Made by a program: the position numbers and the translations under genes. The notes under the pieces are model-generated. The model was not told the origin of the DNA and made no database searches. It worked only from the letters and a program-made list of their open reading frames with translations. DNA of 43,325 nt. Origin: JAUWMI01 sp964630455 (GTDB lineage: Bacteria; Sumerlaeota; Sumerlaeia; MWCT01; JAUWMI01). Location of the stretch: the NCBI GenBank assembly GCA_964630455.1, contig CAZVVA010000001.1, positions 1 through 43,325 on the forward strand, written 5' to 3'. This document shows, one piece after another, positions 15,701-22,720 of this stretch (its first letter is position 1; every line of letters begins with the position of its first letter).

Positions 15701-17831
15701 GTCCGCCTCCGTGGTTAGCTTTGTTATCAGAGATTCCATTGTTTTTAATTGTGCCACTGCAATATGCCAATCCGCCGCCATAACCCTTTGTCGTATAGGA
15801 ATACTCGCTATAAGCATCAGCCCAATAAGAATAGAACCCCTCCGCTAAATTTGCAGAGATGGTGTTATATTGAACTGTACCATCACAGCCATAAAGTCCA
15901 CCACCAAAAGCACCCTCATATCCCCCTGACGCTTGATTGCTTGAGATAAGGTTATGTTCGATCTTGCCATCACAGTCGTGGAGTCCGCCGCCAAGAGCTT
16001 TCTCTGAGGATGCTTGAGCCTTATTATATTGTATATTGTTCCGTTCGATAGTCGCACGGGTCCCATTGCCAAATATGCCGCCTCCTCTAATAGCCTTCCC
16101 GTTCGTGATGGTAAAGCCAGAGAGCACGCAGGAGGTTTCTTCATCTCCGGAAAATGTTACAACAGAGCCAGCCTTATTCCCATCAATAATGGTGCTAGCT
16201 ATCACACTCTGACTCGTAGGATCAGTGGAACGCAGGATGATATTTTTTCCATTGAAATTAACGTTTTCATAGTAAGTACCGGGGAGGACAATGACTTCAT
16301 CACCCTCCATAGCAAAATCAATTGCTGTCCGAATTGTAGGGAAAATGTCTGGCACCCTTATTATGTCGGGAAGTATAGTAAGAAAAGAAGTTGGATCAGA
16401 CCACTCGCTCCAGTATCCCTGATTGTCCCTATGTCTAACTCGCCAATAATAGTAGTCCCTTGAGTAGACCAAATTCTTGGATATAACGATTATGCTTGTC
16501 TTATTTAAGAGGTCTGTGTAGCCATCCCAAATAGGACTGGAGAAATCCACGTTATTGTCAATCTGCCACTGGCTGGCCGTATGAGTGTCCTGCGCATCTG
16601 GATCCGAAAATGAGGAGCTCTCTAGTCTGGGGGGCAAGGAAACCTGAGTCTCTCTATTGGCGGGCAATATGTTGGTGGGCTTATAGGGAGCATGGTTTGA
16701 TAAAGTAGCGATAAATTCATCCGCGCCTATGTCGAAGTCAGAGCCGTCTCCGCGAGATTCAGGAGACCCATCATGTCCTCTTAGATCGCCTTCAAAATCT
16801 TCTGCTAAACTATCGATGTAGCAACCAGCATCCACGCAGGGAGATTCATTATCAAGATCATACTGTCCATTCTCTGGGTCAAACATTAAGGGATATTTCC
16901 ATATATTACCAGTGCCCCCACCGGACCAATTCTGAATGCAACAATAGGAAGGCGCCGAGCATTCTCTAAGTTGAGGATTTCTGGGAGACCAGTTATGCCA
17001 AATAATACAGTTTCTTATCATTCCAGTACAGTAATATAGTCCTCCTCCGGAGTAAGCAGCAGAGTTGCCGTAGACCGTATTGTTGTGAATTAGGCCGTCG
17101 CAATAATAGAGAGCACCGCCAGAACCGTAAAATCCGTCAGGCATTTCAATGGCCATGTTGCCAGAGATGAAGTTATTCTGGATGACCCCATCGCACCGAT
17201 ATAGCCCGCCACCGTGGCTTGCGGAGTTATTGAAAATAGTATTGTTCTGGATGACCCCATGGCACTGATACAGCCCGCCGCCGTTGGTTGCAGAGTTATT
17301 GAAAATAGTATTGTTCTGAATGGTGCCGTTACAACCATTTAAACCGCCACCGCCACCATGAGGATAGTAACCATAGGTAACATTTTCAGTTACAATGTTG
17401 TTCTGGAGAGTTGATCCCGTTTTATTACCACAGATGCCACCACCATTTGCAGAATAACCGGCGGTAATGGTGAAGCCGGAAAGTACGCAGGAGGTCAGCT
17501 CGGTTCCGGAGAAAGTCACCACAGACCCTGCGTCATTGCCATCAATGATGGTTCTGGTGACTACGGTTTGACTCGTGGGATCAGTGGAACGCAAAATAAT
17601 GTTTTTGCCGCGGAAATGAATGTTTTCATAGTATGTTCCCGGTGACACGATGATTTCGTCGCCGTGAGCTGCAGCGTTAATTGCGGACTGGATGGTTGAA
17701 TAGTGCCCAGGCACGGTAATCACTGCGGACTGGGATATTAAGGGAGAAAAAGAAAAGAGAAAAAGCAAAAGGAATCCGACAGTCTCGGAAATAGAAAATA
17801 AGTTTATGATATCAGACGTGCACTTTTTCAT
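12756..17831 (-). CDS. Giant secreted right-handed beta-helix protein with DUF4214 C-terminus
   Basis: This 1691-residue protein has an N-terminal hydrophobic segment (about residues 17-36, FLLLFLFSFSPLIS) suggesting export. Three homologous beta-helix modules follow, at about 38-375, 490-1030 and 1040-1395. Each opens with a TIQ.AI..A..GDEIIVSPGTY block and GKNIILRST, then VLSGFTIT, and closes with SPC(V/I)DAG ... RGDGSDFDIGADE. A fibronectin-III-like stretch sits between modules 1 and 2 (about 378-485) and a Pro-Thr linker before module 3. The C-terminus (about 1410-1665) carries DUF4214-like repeats such as LYRGLLGRFPSDGEISYWEEEL. The coils are built on GGGLYxCxGxIxNNxI, with a cysteine at the same place in 24 of them. 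Surface attachment or polysaccharide binding/cleavage is plausible; no catalytic residues can be assigned. The ATG at 17831 has AGG 8 bases upstream. Confidence 0.92.
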   Translation of the reverse strand: MKKCTSDIINLFSISETVGFLLLFLFSFSPLISQSAVITVPGHYSTIQSAINAAAHGDEIIVSPGTYYENIHFRGKNIILRSTDPTSQTVVTRTIIDGNDAGSVVTFSGTELTSCVLSGFTITAGYSANGGGICGNKTGSTLQNNIVTENVTYGYYPHGGGGGLNGCNGTIQNNTIFNNSATNGGGLYQCHGVIQNNTIFNNSASHGGGLYRCDGVIQNNFISGNMAIEMPDGFYGSGGALYYCDGLIHNNTVYGNSAAYSGGGLYYCTGMIRNCIIWHNWSPRNPQLRECSAPSYCCIQNWSGGGTGNIWKYPLMFDPENGQYDLDNESPCVDAGCYIDSLAEDFEGDLRGHDGSPESRGDGSDFDIGADEFIATLSNHAPYKPTNILPANRETQVSLPPRLESSSFSDPDAQDTHTASQWQIDNNVDFSSPIWDGYTDLLNKTSIIVISKNLVYSRDYYYWRVRHRDNQGYWSEWSDPTSFLTILPDIIRVPDIFPTIRTAIDFAMEGDEVIVLPGTYYENVNFNGKNIILRSTDPTSQSVIASTIIDGNKAGSVVTFSGDEETSCVLSGFTITNGKAIRGGGIFGNGTRATIERNNIQYNKAQASSEKALGGGLHDCDGKIEHNLISSNQASGGYEGAFGGGLYGCDGTVQYNTISANLAEGFYSYWADAYSEYSYTTKGYGGGLAYCSGTIKNNGISDNKANHGGGLYECDGTIHNNVISNNTANAHWVHYVYRGSTTFYDTGYCGGLYGCDGTIQNNTISNNSTNYRAGGLFRCNGGIYSNIISNNYGVEYGGGLHECHGIIQNNTISGNSAEGGGGLYNCEGIIQNNLIKDNVALSGGGLSSCDRAIWNNIIEGNKATHYSGGGLYSCGASIYNNVIFANMADYCGGGLFYCNGIIQNNTIWGNSIGSGAGGGLYDCNGPIRNCIIWYNVGRQVVICSKPSYSCIQNWTGGGTGNITEYPQLADPGNGDFHLLPSSSCIDAGSTTSLATDFEGDPRPYDAVTWESRGDGSDIDIGADEFIATIEPTPTPTPVPPIIAVPQDCPTIQAAINAASDGNEIIVSPGRYRENIKFCGKNIILRSTEPTSATVVSNTIIDGNGAGSVVTFDGTESAACILSGFTITNGAAQYGAGIRGMGTHATIQNNYIIENASTGTYGGYGAGLYWCNGLIRNNTISDNSRGAGLFKCHGSILNNIISNNNGGLAYCDGFIKENTISGNSAGRFGGLYRCNGTITANIISDNTAQGRGGGLCECNGTIQNNIISGNAAGEGGGLYHCKTIIQNNVIVGNSAVRGGGLNWCYGPIRNCIIWQNTASSGPQLYVSHAPHYSCIQNWTGDGYKNITSDPQFVDPANGDFHLKPTSPCIDAGMYIQSLMRDFEGDPRPMNGTSQPRGDGSDFDIGADEYPEPTLNPIRNLIRQYYNRILNRAPKISAIDAWEGYFNYTLDFDVGAHFIAGDIGRRFFVSDEYLHRNCSREQFIRDCYRAFLLRNPSEEEVAAWLNGSWSRDEAISIFVNSNEFMYLIIGIFPDDEGDAVRNFIATMYRGILERLVDGGAVDAYDGFLRETTDKRGAVKWIAKVFFGSDEYVSKNPTNRDRVICLYRGLLGRFPSDGEISYWEEELNSGRATLEELIDIFCNSEEFTARLIEFFGTAGPSTTENIDHIYEEIEPSPAPSVETPVTRVPDWEYY

Positions 17832-17870
17832 TTTTCTAACCTGTTCACTGAGCTCTAGTTCTTAATTTAA

Positions 17871-17899
17871 AAGATAACATTGGTATTACTGGAAATCAA
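17871..17899 (-). promoter_or_regulatory. Likely promoter of the beta-helix gene
   Basis: On the minus strand, TTGATT (17899-17894) is followed after 17 bases by TATCTT (17876-17871), preceded by TGT as in an extended -10. The transcript would start near 17864, about 33 bases before the ATG. Confidence 0.5.
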
Positions 17900-17963
17900 G
17901 AAAAGAATTGCTGCATATGAAAAATAAACATTATTGTTTGGTCGGTTTACATTACAGGCAGCA

Positions 17964-17999
17964 TGGGCGACCGGCCCGCCGCGGCGGGTCGCCCCTACA
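17964..17999. repeat. GTAGGGGC-family palindrome with CCGCCGCGG core
   Basis: GGGCGACC (17965-17972) and GGTCGCCC (17987-17994) enclose a CCGCCGCGGCGG core, with a small bulge. The right end reads GCCCCTACAA, so the constant end is intact on that side. Confidence 0.7.
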
Positions 18000-18141
18000 A
18001 TTGGATTTGAGGCACATGGGAGGGCTATGGGCTATACTCGGTGGGCGGCATGGCTAGCCCAGAAGGAGGACGCGGGAAGGTGGTTTATCGGGATTGCGGG
18101 GATGTGGTCTGCGGAAGGGAAGAGCCGACGAAGCCAGGGGG

Positions 18142-18294
18142 CTATGGCTCGCGCCCGAGGAAGGCAAGCAGTATGCAAAAGACGCCTATGAAGCTGAGTA
18201 TTACGCTGACACTGATAATGTGGCTGCGCAATATCCAGCCGAGTATCAGAAACATGACGCCTAGGAATGTATAGATCTTGCTCGCAAAACTCAT
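18142..18294 (-). CDS. Small two-helix membrane protein
   Basis: The 50-residue product begins MSFASKIYTFLGVMFLILGW. It has two hydrophobic helices (about residues 7-22 and 26-45) separated by a short RSH turn, and a charged GREP end. GGGGAG lies about 9 bases before the ATG at 18294, a good ribosome-binding site. A 90-codon frame extends upstream, but the part before this ATG looks non-coding and reaches into a CACAGAG repeat. I do not recognise the family. It stands alone between repeats. It could be a real small membrane protein or a chance hydrophobic frame. Confidence 0.45.
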   Translation of the reverse strand: MSFASKIYTFLGVMFLILGWILRSHIISVSVILSFIGVFCILLAFLGREP

Positions 18295-18392
18295 AAGCAC
18301 GTTCTCCCCAACCGGATCTCGCACTTGTCTGTTCGCGCTCGAGTAATCCCTACCAAAACCGAAATACCTCGCGCAAGGGTGAATATTTTCAT

Positions 18393-18472
18393 AGCCACAG
18401 AGGCGCAGAGACACAGAGAATAATTAAACGGCAGGAAACGAAATTGTAGGGGCGTATTGCAATACGCCCCCG
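18393..18472 (+). repeat. Composite repeat unit 1 (CACAGAG module plus GTAGGGGC palindrome)
   Basis: CCACAGAGGCGCAGAGACAC (18395-18414) is followed by a spacer containing ACGGCAGGAAACGAAATT, and then a palindrome whose perfect 22-base core is 18449-18470 (CGTATTGCAATACG). The order and flanks match unit 2 at 18797-18882, but the core differs. Confidence 0.75.
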
Positions 18473-18531
18473 TTCTATCTGAAAAATATGGGGCATGTAC
18501 GTCTCCGTTTCGCTCTGTTTGACTAACTGCG

Positions 18532-18541
18532 NNNNNNNNNN
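18532..18541. other. Assembly gap (10 N)
   Basis: This is the second 10-N placeholder, inside the repeat-rich region, where repeats probably broke the assembly. Confidence 0.95.
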
Positions 18542-18586
18542 GGGTTACACAATTTACCTTAGAGACACTTTCAAAATGGAATTCTA

Positions 18587-18603
18587 ATACGCCCAAGGCG
18601 TAT
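18587..18603. repeat. CGCC-CAA-GGCG mini-hairpin
   Basis: ATACGCC (18587-18593) pairs with GGCGTAT (18597-18603) around CAA. A related copy at 18696-18714 has AATGCGCC, a TAA loop and GGCGCATT. Both are preceded by a GAATTCT-type sequence and both touch a CACGACG module. Confidence 0.65.
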
Positions 18604-18679
18604 AAACCACGACGACACAATGTACACGACGGTACACGACGGGAGTAGGGGCGACCCGCCGCGGCGGGTGGGTCGCCTC
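18604..18679 (+). repeat. CACGACG module plus GTAGGGGCGACCC palindrome
   Basis: A diverged CACGACG module (18604-18642) is followed by a palindrome with a perfect CCCGCCGCGGCGGG core (18655-18668), enclosed by GGCGACCC (18650-18657) and GGGTCGCC (18670-18677). The arrangement parallels 12617-12687. Confidence 0.7.
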
Positions 18680-18695
18680 AACATTCTGAATTCTC

Positions 18696-18735
18696 AATGC
18701 GCCTAAGGCGCATTCGCGTCGTGCCGTCGTGGTTT
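18696..18735 (-). repeat. Mini-hairpin plus inverted CACGACG module
   Basis: The 8-bp mini-hairpin at 18696-18714 is followed by CGTCGTGCCGTCGTGGTTT (18717-18735), the exact reverse complement of the module at 12617-12635. Confidence 0.75.
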
Positions 18736-18796
18736 GACAGTTCTTTTTGTTAGGTGCTCTTTAATCTCTTGGCGACTTGGCGTCATGGGGTAGAAT

Positions 18797-18882
18797 AACC
18801 ACGGAGGCACAGAGACACAGAGGGAAATCTTACGGCATTGAACGGAATGAAATTGTAGGCGCACGCCGCGGCGTGCCCCTAC
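18797..18882 (+). repeat. Composite repeat unit 2 (CACAGAG module plus palindrome, different core)
   Basis: AACCACGGAGGCACAGAGAC begins the unit at 18797. A spacer containing ACGGCATTGAACGGAATGAA follows, then a palindrome with core GCACGCCGCGGCGTGC (18861-18876) and ends GTAGG (18855-18859)/CCTAC (18878-18882). It has the same frame as unit 1 at 18393 but another core. Confidence 0.75.
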
Positions 18883-18937
18883 TGTGTTTCTGCTGTGTCT
18901 TGTCTTCCAGGTTAGCGTGCAGACATCCACCCATGCC

Positions 18938-20749
18938 TTAGGGATCTGTCCGAGCGGTTTTTTCCCATCGCTTCATTGCATCAAGAAGTTTGTGCACTTC
19001 TTGAAGATTGCCGGGTGACCGAGCAGGGCGTCTCAGGGGGAGCCGATCACGGGGGAGTTGAAATGCACGAGAGAAGAGCACGAGCTCGAGAATTTCCTGG
19101 CGCGACTGGCCAAAGAGTTTCTCTGCCAGGCGATGCAGAGCAATAGGTTCGATAGTATTCCAGTCCTTCTCTATCTTGCGGCCGCTCTGGAGGGCACAGG
19201 TGAGGCTTGCATCATCAGCGCGCAGGATGCGGAGCACCCGGTAGCCGCCAAGTTTTAAAGGCACTGGTTGTTGGTTAATTTTCCGGATGAGGCGCGACTT
19301 GAAACTTTCAAGACGGCTGAATACGGCAGCTATGTCACCGAGGAGTTTCTTCTCCTTTGGATCGTCAGTCTGCACCTGGAGCTTACGGATGTGTGCCAGG
19401 GCTTCGGTGAACGCGAATTGCGATTTGAAATGCCCGAGTGTGCGCAGCTCGGCAGCAAAACCGGAATTCCCAGCTTGCGTTTCAGGCGGTATGTATGGCT
19501 GCGCTGGTTGAAAGGAAGAAGCAGCGGCAAGAGAGACGGATTGATCTGAAGTGCGGGGCATGATGTCGGAGGGTGTGTCCTGGCTCTGCGTTTGCTGCGA
19601 CAGGTCGGGATGCGTGGCGGGCCTTTCGTGGCTGAATGGCGCGAGGTTAAGCCAACGGCCTGATAACCAGTATGCTGCGCCTATAGCAATGCAGATGAGG
19701 GTGGCGATGAGTAAGGTACGAGCCCGACGCCCGGCAGATCGCCGTGTGAGAGAAGGAATTGGTTGTGTCGGGGCAGATTGCCAGGCAGTGAGGTCACGAA
19801 TCGCGGCGAGGAGTTCATCGTAAGTTTGAAAGCGTTCCGCTGGATTTTTCGCCATCATTTTGGCAATTAGAGCATAAATCTGGCCACCGTAGAGCCTTCT
19901 CAGCTCTGCCGGCTGAGGCAAGGGCTCATTCACGTGTTTCATCATCACCCCAAGGGGCGAAGGATCGTCGAACGGCGGTTCGCCCGTCAGCAGGCAATAG
20001 AACGTTGCCCCGAGGGCATATATATCGCTGCGGTAGTCAGCACTTTGACCAAGCCCTTGTTCGGGTGCCATGTAGTACGGGCTTCCAAAGACCATTCCAG
20101 ATGTCGTTAGGTCAGAGGGTTCAGTCACCTGCTTCGCTAAGCCAAAATCAGCTACTTTAATTGTTCCGTCTCGGGTCATGAGCAGATTTGACGGCTTAAT
20201 GTCGCGGTGGATGATTTCTTTGGCTGCGGCATAGGCGAGAGCTTCGGCGGTCTGGCGCACGATCTCAAGCGCCTCATCGGCGGGAAGTGGGCCGCGAGCT
20301 TTGACCATCTCCCGCACGGTTTGCCCTTCCACATACTCCATGGCGAAAAAGACGATACCCTTATCTTCGCCAGCGTAATAGATGTTAACAATGCCTGGGT
20401 GAGAGAGATGCGCGGCGGCACGCGCCTCGCGCTTGAAGCGCTCGATGGCGTTTAGCGGCGGCTCGTCTGGCCTCGTCTGCCTGAGAAAATCTTCATGGAG
20501 TATTTTGATAGCCACATGGCGATTCAGGGTCTCCTCAAAGCCGAGGTAGACCTTTCCCATGCCTCCGCAGCCAAGCGGCTTCAGTACGGTGTAGTGTGCC
20601 AGGCGAAAGGGAGTTTCACTACAAGAGGCTGTTGTGGTATCTTGCGTGCTATCGGGTAGACGCCGGCCTGCGCCTGGGGATTCCGTTTGGCTGTTGGTGC
20701 TTGGCTGTCTCCGGGATTCCGGATGATTCGCTGGGTTGTAACTGTTCAT
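18938..20749 (-). CDS. Receptor-like Ser/Thr protein kinase
   Basis: This is a 603-residue Hanks-type kinase with one membrane helix. A low-complexity N-terminus (1-50) precedes the kinase domain (about 53-320). The glycine loop is GCGGMGKVY, the ATP lysine Lys82, the catalytic loop HRDIKPSN with Asp183, the metal-binding DFG is at 201-203 and APE at 228-230. All are intact, so it should be active. A juxtamembrane stretch leads to a membrane helix at about 344-363. The remaining roughly 240 residues would be outside and show no PASTA, WD40 or TPR repeat I can recognise; the predicted helical segment around EALAHIRKLQVQTDDPKEKK is notable. It is transcribed away from the FliA-like sigma gene. 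Its substrates are unknown. Confidence 0.93.
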   Translation of the reverse strand: MNSYNPANHPESRRQPSTNSQTESPGAGRRLPDSTQDTTTASCSETPFRLAHYTVLKPLGCGGMGKVYLGFEETLNRHVAIKILHEDFLRQTRPDEPPLNAIERFKREARAAAHLSHPGIVNIYYAGEDKGIVFFAMEYVEGQTVREMVKARGPLPADEALEIVRQTAEALAYAAAKEIIHRDIKPSNLLMTRDGTIKVADFGLAKQVTEPSDLTTSGMVFGSPYYMAPEQGLGQSADYRSDIYALGATFYCLLTGEPPFDDPSPLGVMMKHVNEPLPQPAELRRLYGGQIYALIAKMMAKNPAERFQTYDELLAAIRDLTAWQSAPTQPIPSLTRRSAGRRARTLLIATLICIAIGAAYWLSGRWLNLAPFSHERPATHPDLSQQTQSQDTPSDIMPRTSDQSVSLAAASSFQPAQPYIPPETQAGNSGFAAELRTLGHFKSQFAFTEALAHIRKLQVQTDDPKEKKLLGDIAAVFSRLESFKSRLIRKINQQPVPLKLGGYRVLRILRADDASLTCALQSGRKIEKDWNTIEPIALHRLAEKLFGQSRQEILELVLFSRAFQLPRDRLPLRRPARSPGNLQEVHKLLDAMKRWEKTARTDP

Positions 20750-21389
20750 TGGAAACTGCCGGACCTCACAAATAATTTCAGCGCGGGGTCACCCGTGTTA
20801 CTTGTGAATGAGTATAGCGCGGTTTCGGAATTCCGACAGCGCAAAAGTGGTAGGTTTTTCCCTGCAGGGCACTGCTGTTGTTGGAGATGGGGTGGGAGTT
20901 GAATATCGGATGAGGGAATACTCGAGTCATGTCACATCTTTTTGCAAGGACGGCTTATGAACTGATCCTACCGTTTCTAACCCCAGCGGAGGTAGGGACA
21001 CGGCCATTTTCTGTCAAGGGATTGTCAGAAAATCGTCAGAATTATGACATTTCTTGTTTCAGGATTCATAAAACGTCCACTTTAGGTTTTAGGATATATT
21101 TACCAATCTTTTCTTATTAAAATTTGCGCTCATATTATCAGCCTGCCAGTATCTCCTTTTGATTTTCTGAATGATCTCATAACTTCTTGCGTATCAGGCA
21201 TGCAGCGTATCTCCGCATGGGCTCAGTCGTGCCATTAAGCCGACCTATGCATCTCTAAAATCCAGAGAATCGTTACATTGGGGCAGAATTGGATACGATT
21301 CTTGCTTGTATACAAGAGATTTGCTCTTTGGTATTTTGATTCCCGTGTAATGGCTGAAGCAGTTTACCTGACTGTAGGGGGTGAGAGAT
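20750..21389. other. Divergent intergenic region
   Basis: This 640-base region lies between the kinase and the FliA-like sigma factor. It contains the perfect 12-base palindrome CTTGTATACAAG at 21305-21316, about 75 bases before the sigma ATG, which could be an operator. I see no convincing gene. Confidence 0.4.
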
Positions 21390-22154
21390 ATGCAGACTGT
21401 TGCCGTAGAATCCTCCAAGCAGAAACAGACGGAGCTCGACATCGAGAAGCGTAACGATGTTGTGCTCGAATATTTCCCGATGGTGAAATACATTGCAGCG
21501 CGCATTGCAAGGCGCATTCCTTCCCATGTGGAAGTGGATGATCTGGTTAATGCGGGAACTATTGGTTTGATTGATGCGGTTGATAAGTTCGACTCTACAC
21601 GCAGGGTAAAATTTAAGACTTACGCTGAGTTTCGTATCAAAGGGGCAATTCTGGATGAATTGCGTGCTCTGGATTGGATGCCGCGCTCGACCCGGCAGAA
21701 GGCTAGCAGGCTAGAGCGCGCCTACGCTGAACTGGAACAGTGCCTGGGGCGGCCTGCGACCGACGTGGAGATAGCTGAGTTTCTCAATATCTCCCTTGAT
21801 GAATTCCATGTTTTGCTAAATGAAGCCCGTGGTGTACGGCTGATCAGTATTGATGAGCTGTACCGATGTCTGGACGATAAGCACGACCGCAACTTGCTGG
21901 AATATGTGGCGGACTCCGAGACGCTCGATCTGGTGGAGCTTCTGTATTTTGATCAAGTCTACCATATTGTGGTAAAGGCTATTGAGCAACTGCTGGAAAA
22001 GGAACGGCTGGTCATTTCGCTTTATTATTATGAGAGGCTTACCATGAGAGAGGTGGGGGAGATCTTGAAGGTAAGCGAGTCGCGTGTGTCGCAGATTCAT
22101 ACCAGAGCGATCATGCGGCTGCGCGGACGTATGATGCGTGTGCTGAATGCGTAG
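21390..22154 (+). CDS. FliA/WhiG-type RNA polymerase sigma factor
   Basis: This is a sigma-70 factor of the FliA/WhiG (sigma-28) group, 254 residues. Region 2 contains LVNAGTIGLIDAVDKFD and FKTYAEFRIKGAILDELRAL. Region 3 has RPATDVEIAEFLNIS. Region 4 has LLEKERLVISLYYYERLTMR and the helix-turn-helix EVGEILKVSESRVSQIHTRA. I start at the ATG at 21390, with GGGGG 8 bases upstream; the in-frame GTG at 21381 would overlap the ribosome-binding site. The family usually directs flagellar or developmental genes. No flagellar genes are visible here, so the regulon must lie elsewhere. Confidence 0.92.
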   Translation: MQTVAVESSKQKQTELDIEKRNDVVLEYFPMVKYIAARIARRIPSHVEVDDLVNAGTIGLIDAVDKFDSTRRVKFKTYAEFRIKGAILDELRALDWMPRSTRQKASRLERAYAELEQCLGRPATDVEIAEFLNISLDEFHVLLNEARGVRLISIDELYRCLDDKHDRNLLEYVADSETLDLVELLYFDQVYHIVVKAIEQLLEKERLVISLYYYERLTMREVGEILKVSESRVSQIHTRAIMRLRGRMMRVLNA

Positions 22155-22539
22155 GTCTGGTGGGCTCAGGTGTGGCTCCCCGAGGCGTATTTGCTGGTGA
22201 TTACGTCTGGGATGGCAGGTATATTCGTCGCGTGCTTAATAATAAGGTGACCTGTGTTGTTTCGGTCCAATATTCCCTCCTCCTGTTTTTCATATATCAT
22301 ATCCTCACCCTATACCAAATAATAAGCTAGCGAGCCAGGAGTAACGGGATGTTTCTTATTATGCACCTGGTCATGTAATCCTTTATGATCTTGATTGTCT
22401 TGTTATGTTCTATTTGAATTAGCATCTAACAAGAAATTTAATTGCATCCATTTCAGGACAGTAGGATAAGAAATCGTATTCAGTCGGGATTCCATAGGGA
22501 AATTCGCTCTTTCTCTATAACGATGGTTATCAAAAAGCG

Positions 22540-22568
22540 TTGACAATTGAACGGATGCTTCTTGAAAT
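22540..22568 (+). promoter_or_regulatory. Possible promoter of the polysaccharide cluster
   Basis: A perfect TTGACA (22540-22545) and TGAAAT (22563-22568) are 17 bases apart. Transcription would start near 22575, about 145 bases before the first glycosyltransferase. The 11-mer CGTTGACAATT around the -35 recurs at 42460-42470. Confidence 0.4.
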
Positions 22569-22707
22569 ACACCGTGTTTTTGCTGACAAATATGGTGAAC
22601 AAATAACGGTTTGTTTTAAGAAATACATAGCCAGGGGACGGTATCTCATTCCGAAATCATCTTGTCTCAGGTCAGTCAACGTCAATGCAGCAAGATCAAT
22701 GAGGTAG
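22555..22707 (+). CDS. Possible short hypothetical protein
   Basis: This is a 50-codon frame starting MLLEIHRVFADKYG and ending 13 bases before the first glycosyltransferase. The frame is open from 22498. There is no clear ribosome-binding site and it overlaps the possible promoter. It could be a gene remnant. No family was recognised. Confidence 0.2.
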   Translation: MLLEIHRVFADKYGEQITVCFKKYIARGRYLIPKSSCLRSVNVNAARSMR

Positions 22708-22720
22708 AGACTGAGGAAAT

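Larger units (their letters stand above)
17832..18937. other. 1.1-kb repeat-rich region upstream of the beta-helix gene
   Basis: This region contains the beta-helix promoter, one possible 50-residue membrane protein gene (18142-18294, minus), an N gap, four GTAGGGGC palindromes, two composite repeat units and two small CGCC-YAA-GGCG hairpins. The longer plus-strand reading frames at 17934-18274 look like chance frames in GC-rich repeat sequence. Confidence 0.7.
22155..22720. other. AT-rich intergenic region before the polysaccharide cluster
   Basis: This 566-base region is more AT-rich than its neighbours. It holds the possible promoter and the short frame listed separately. Nothing else was recognised. 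Confidence 0.5.

Noticed and set aside
12756..17831. Regularly spaced repeats suggesting a CRISPR array or minisatellite
   Set aside because: The repeats are protein-coding beta-helix coils of unequal length with intact reading frame, and lack identical repeats with unique spacers.
17934..18274. Two overlapping plus-strand frames in the repeat region
   Set aside because: No ribosome-binding site or family similarity; they run through a GTAGGGGC palindrome and oppose the small membrane protein frame.
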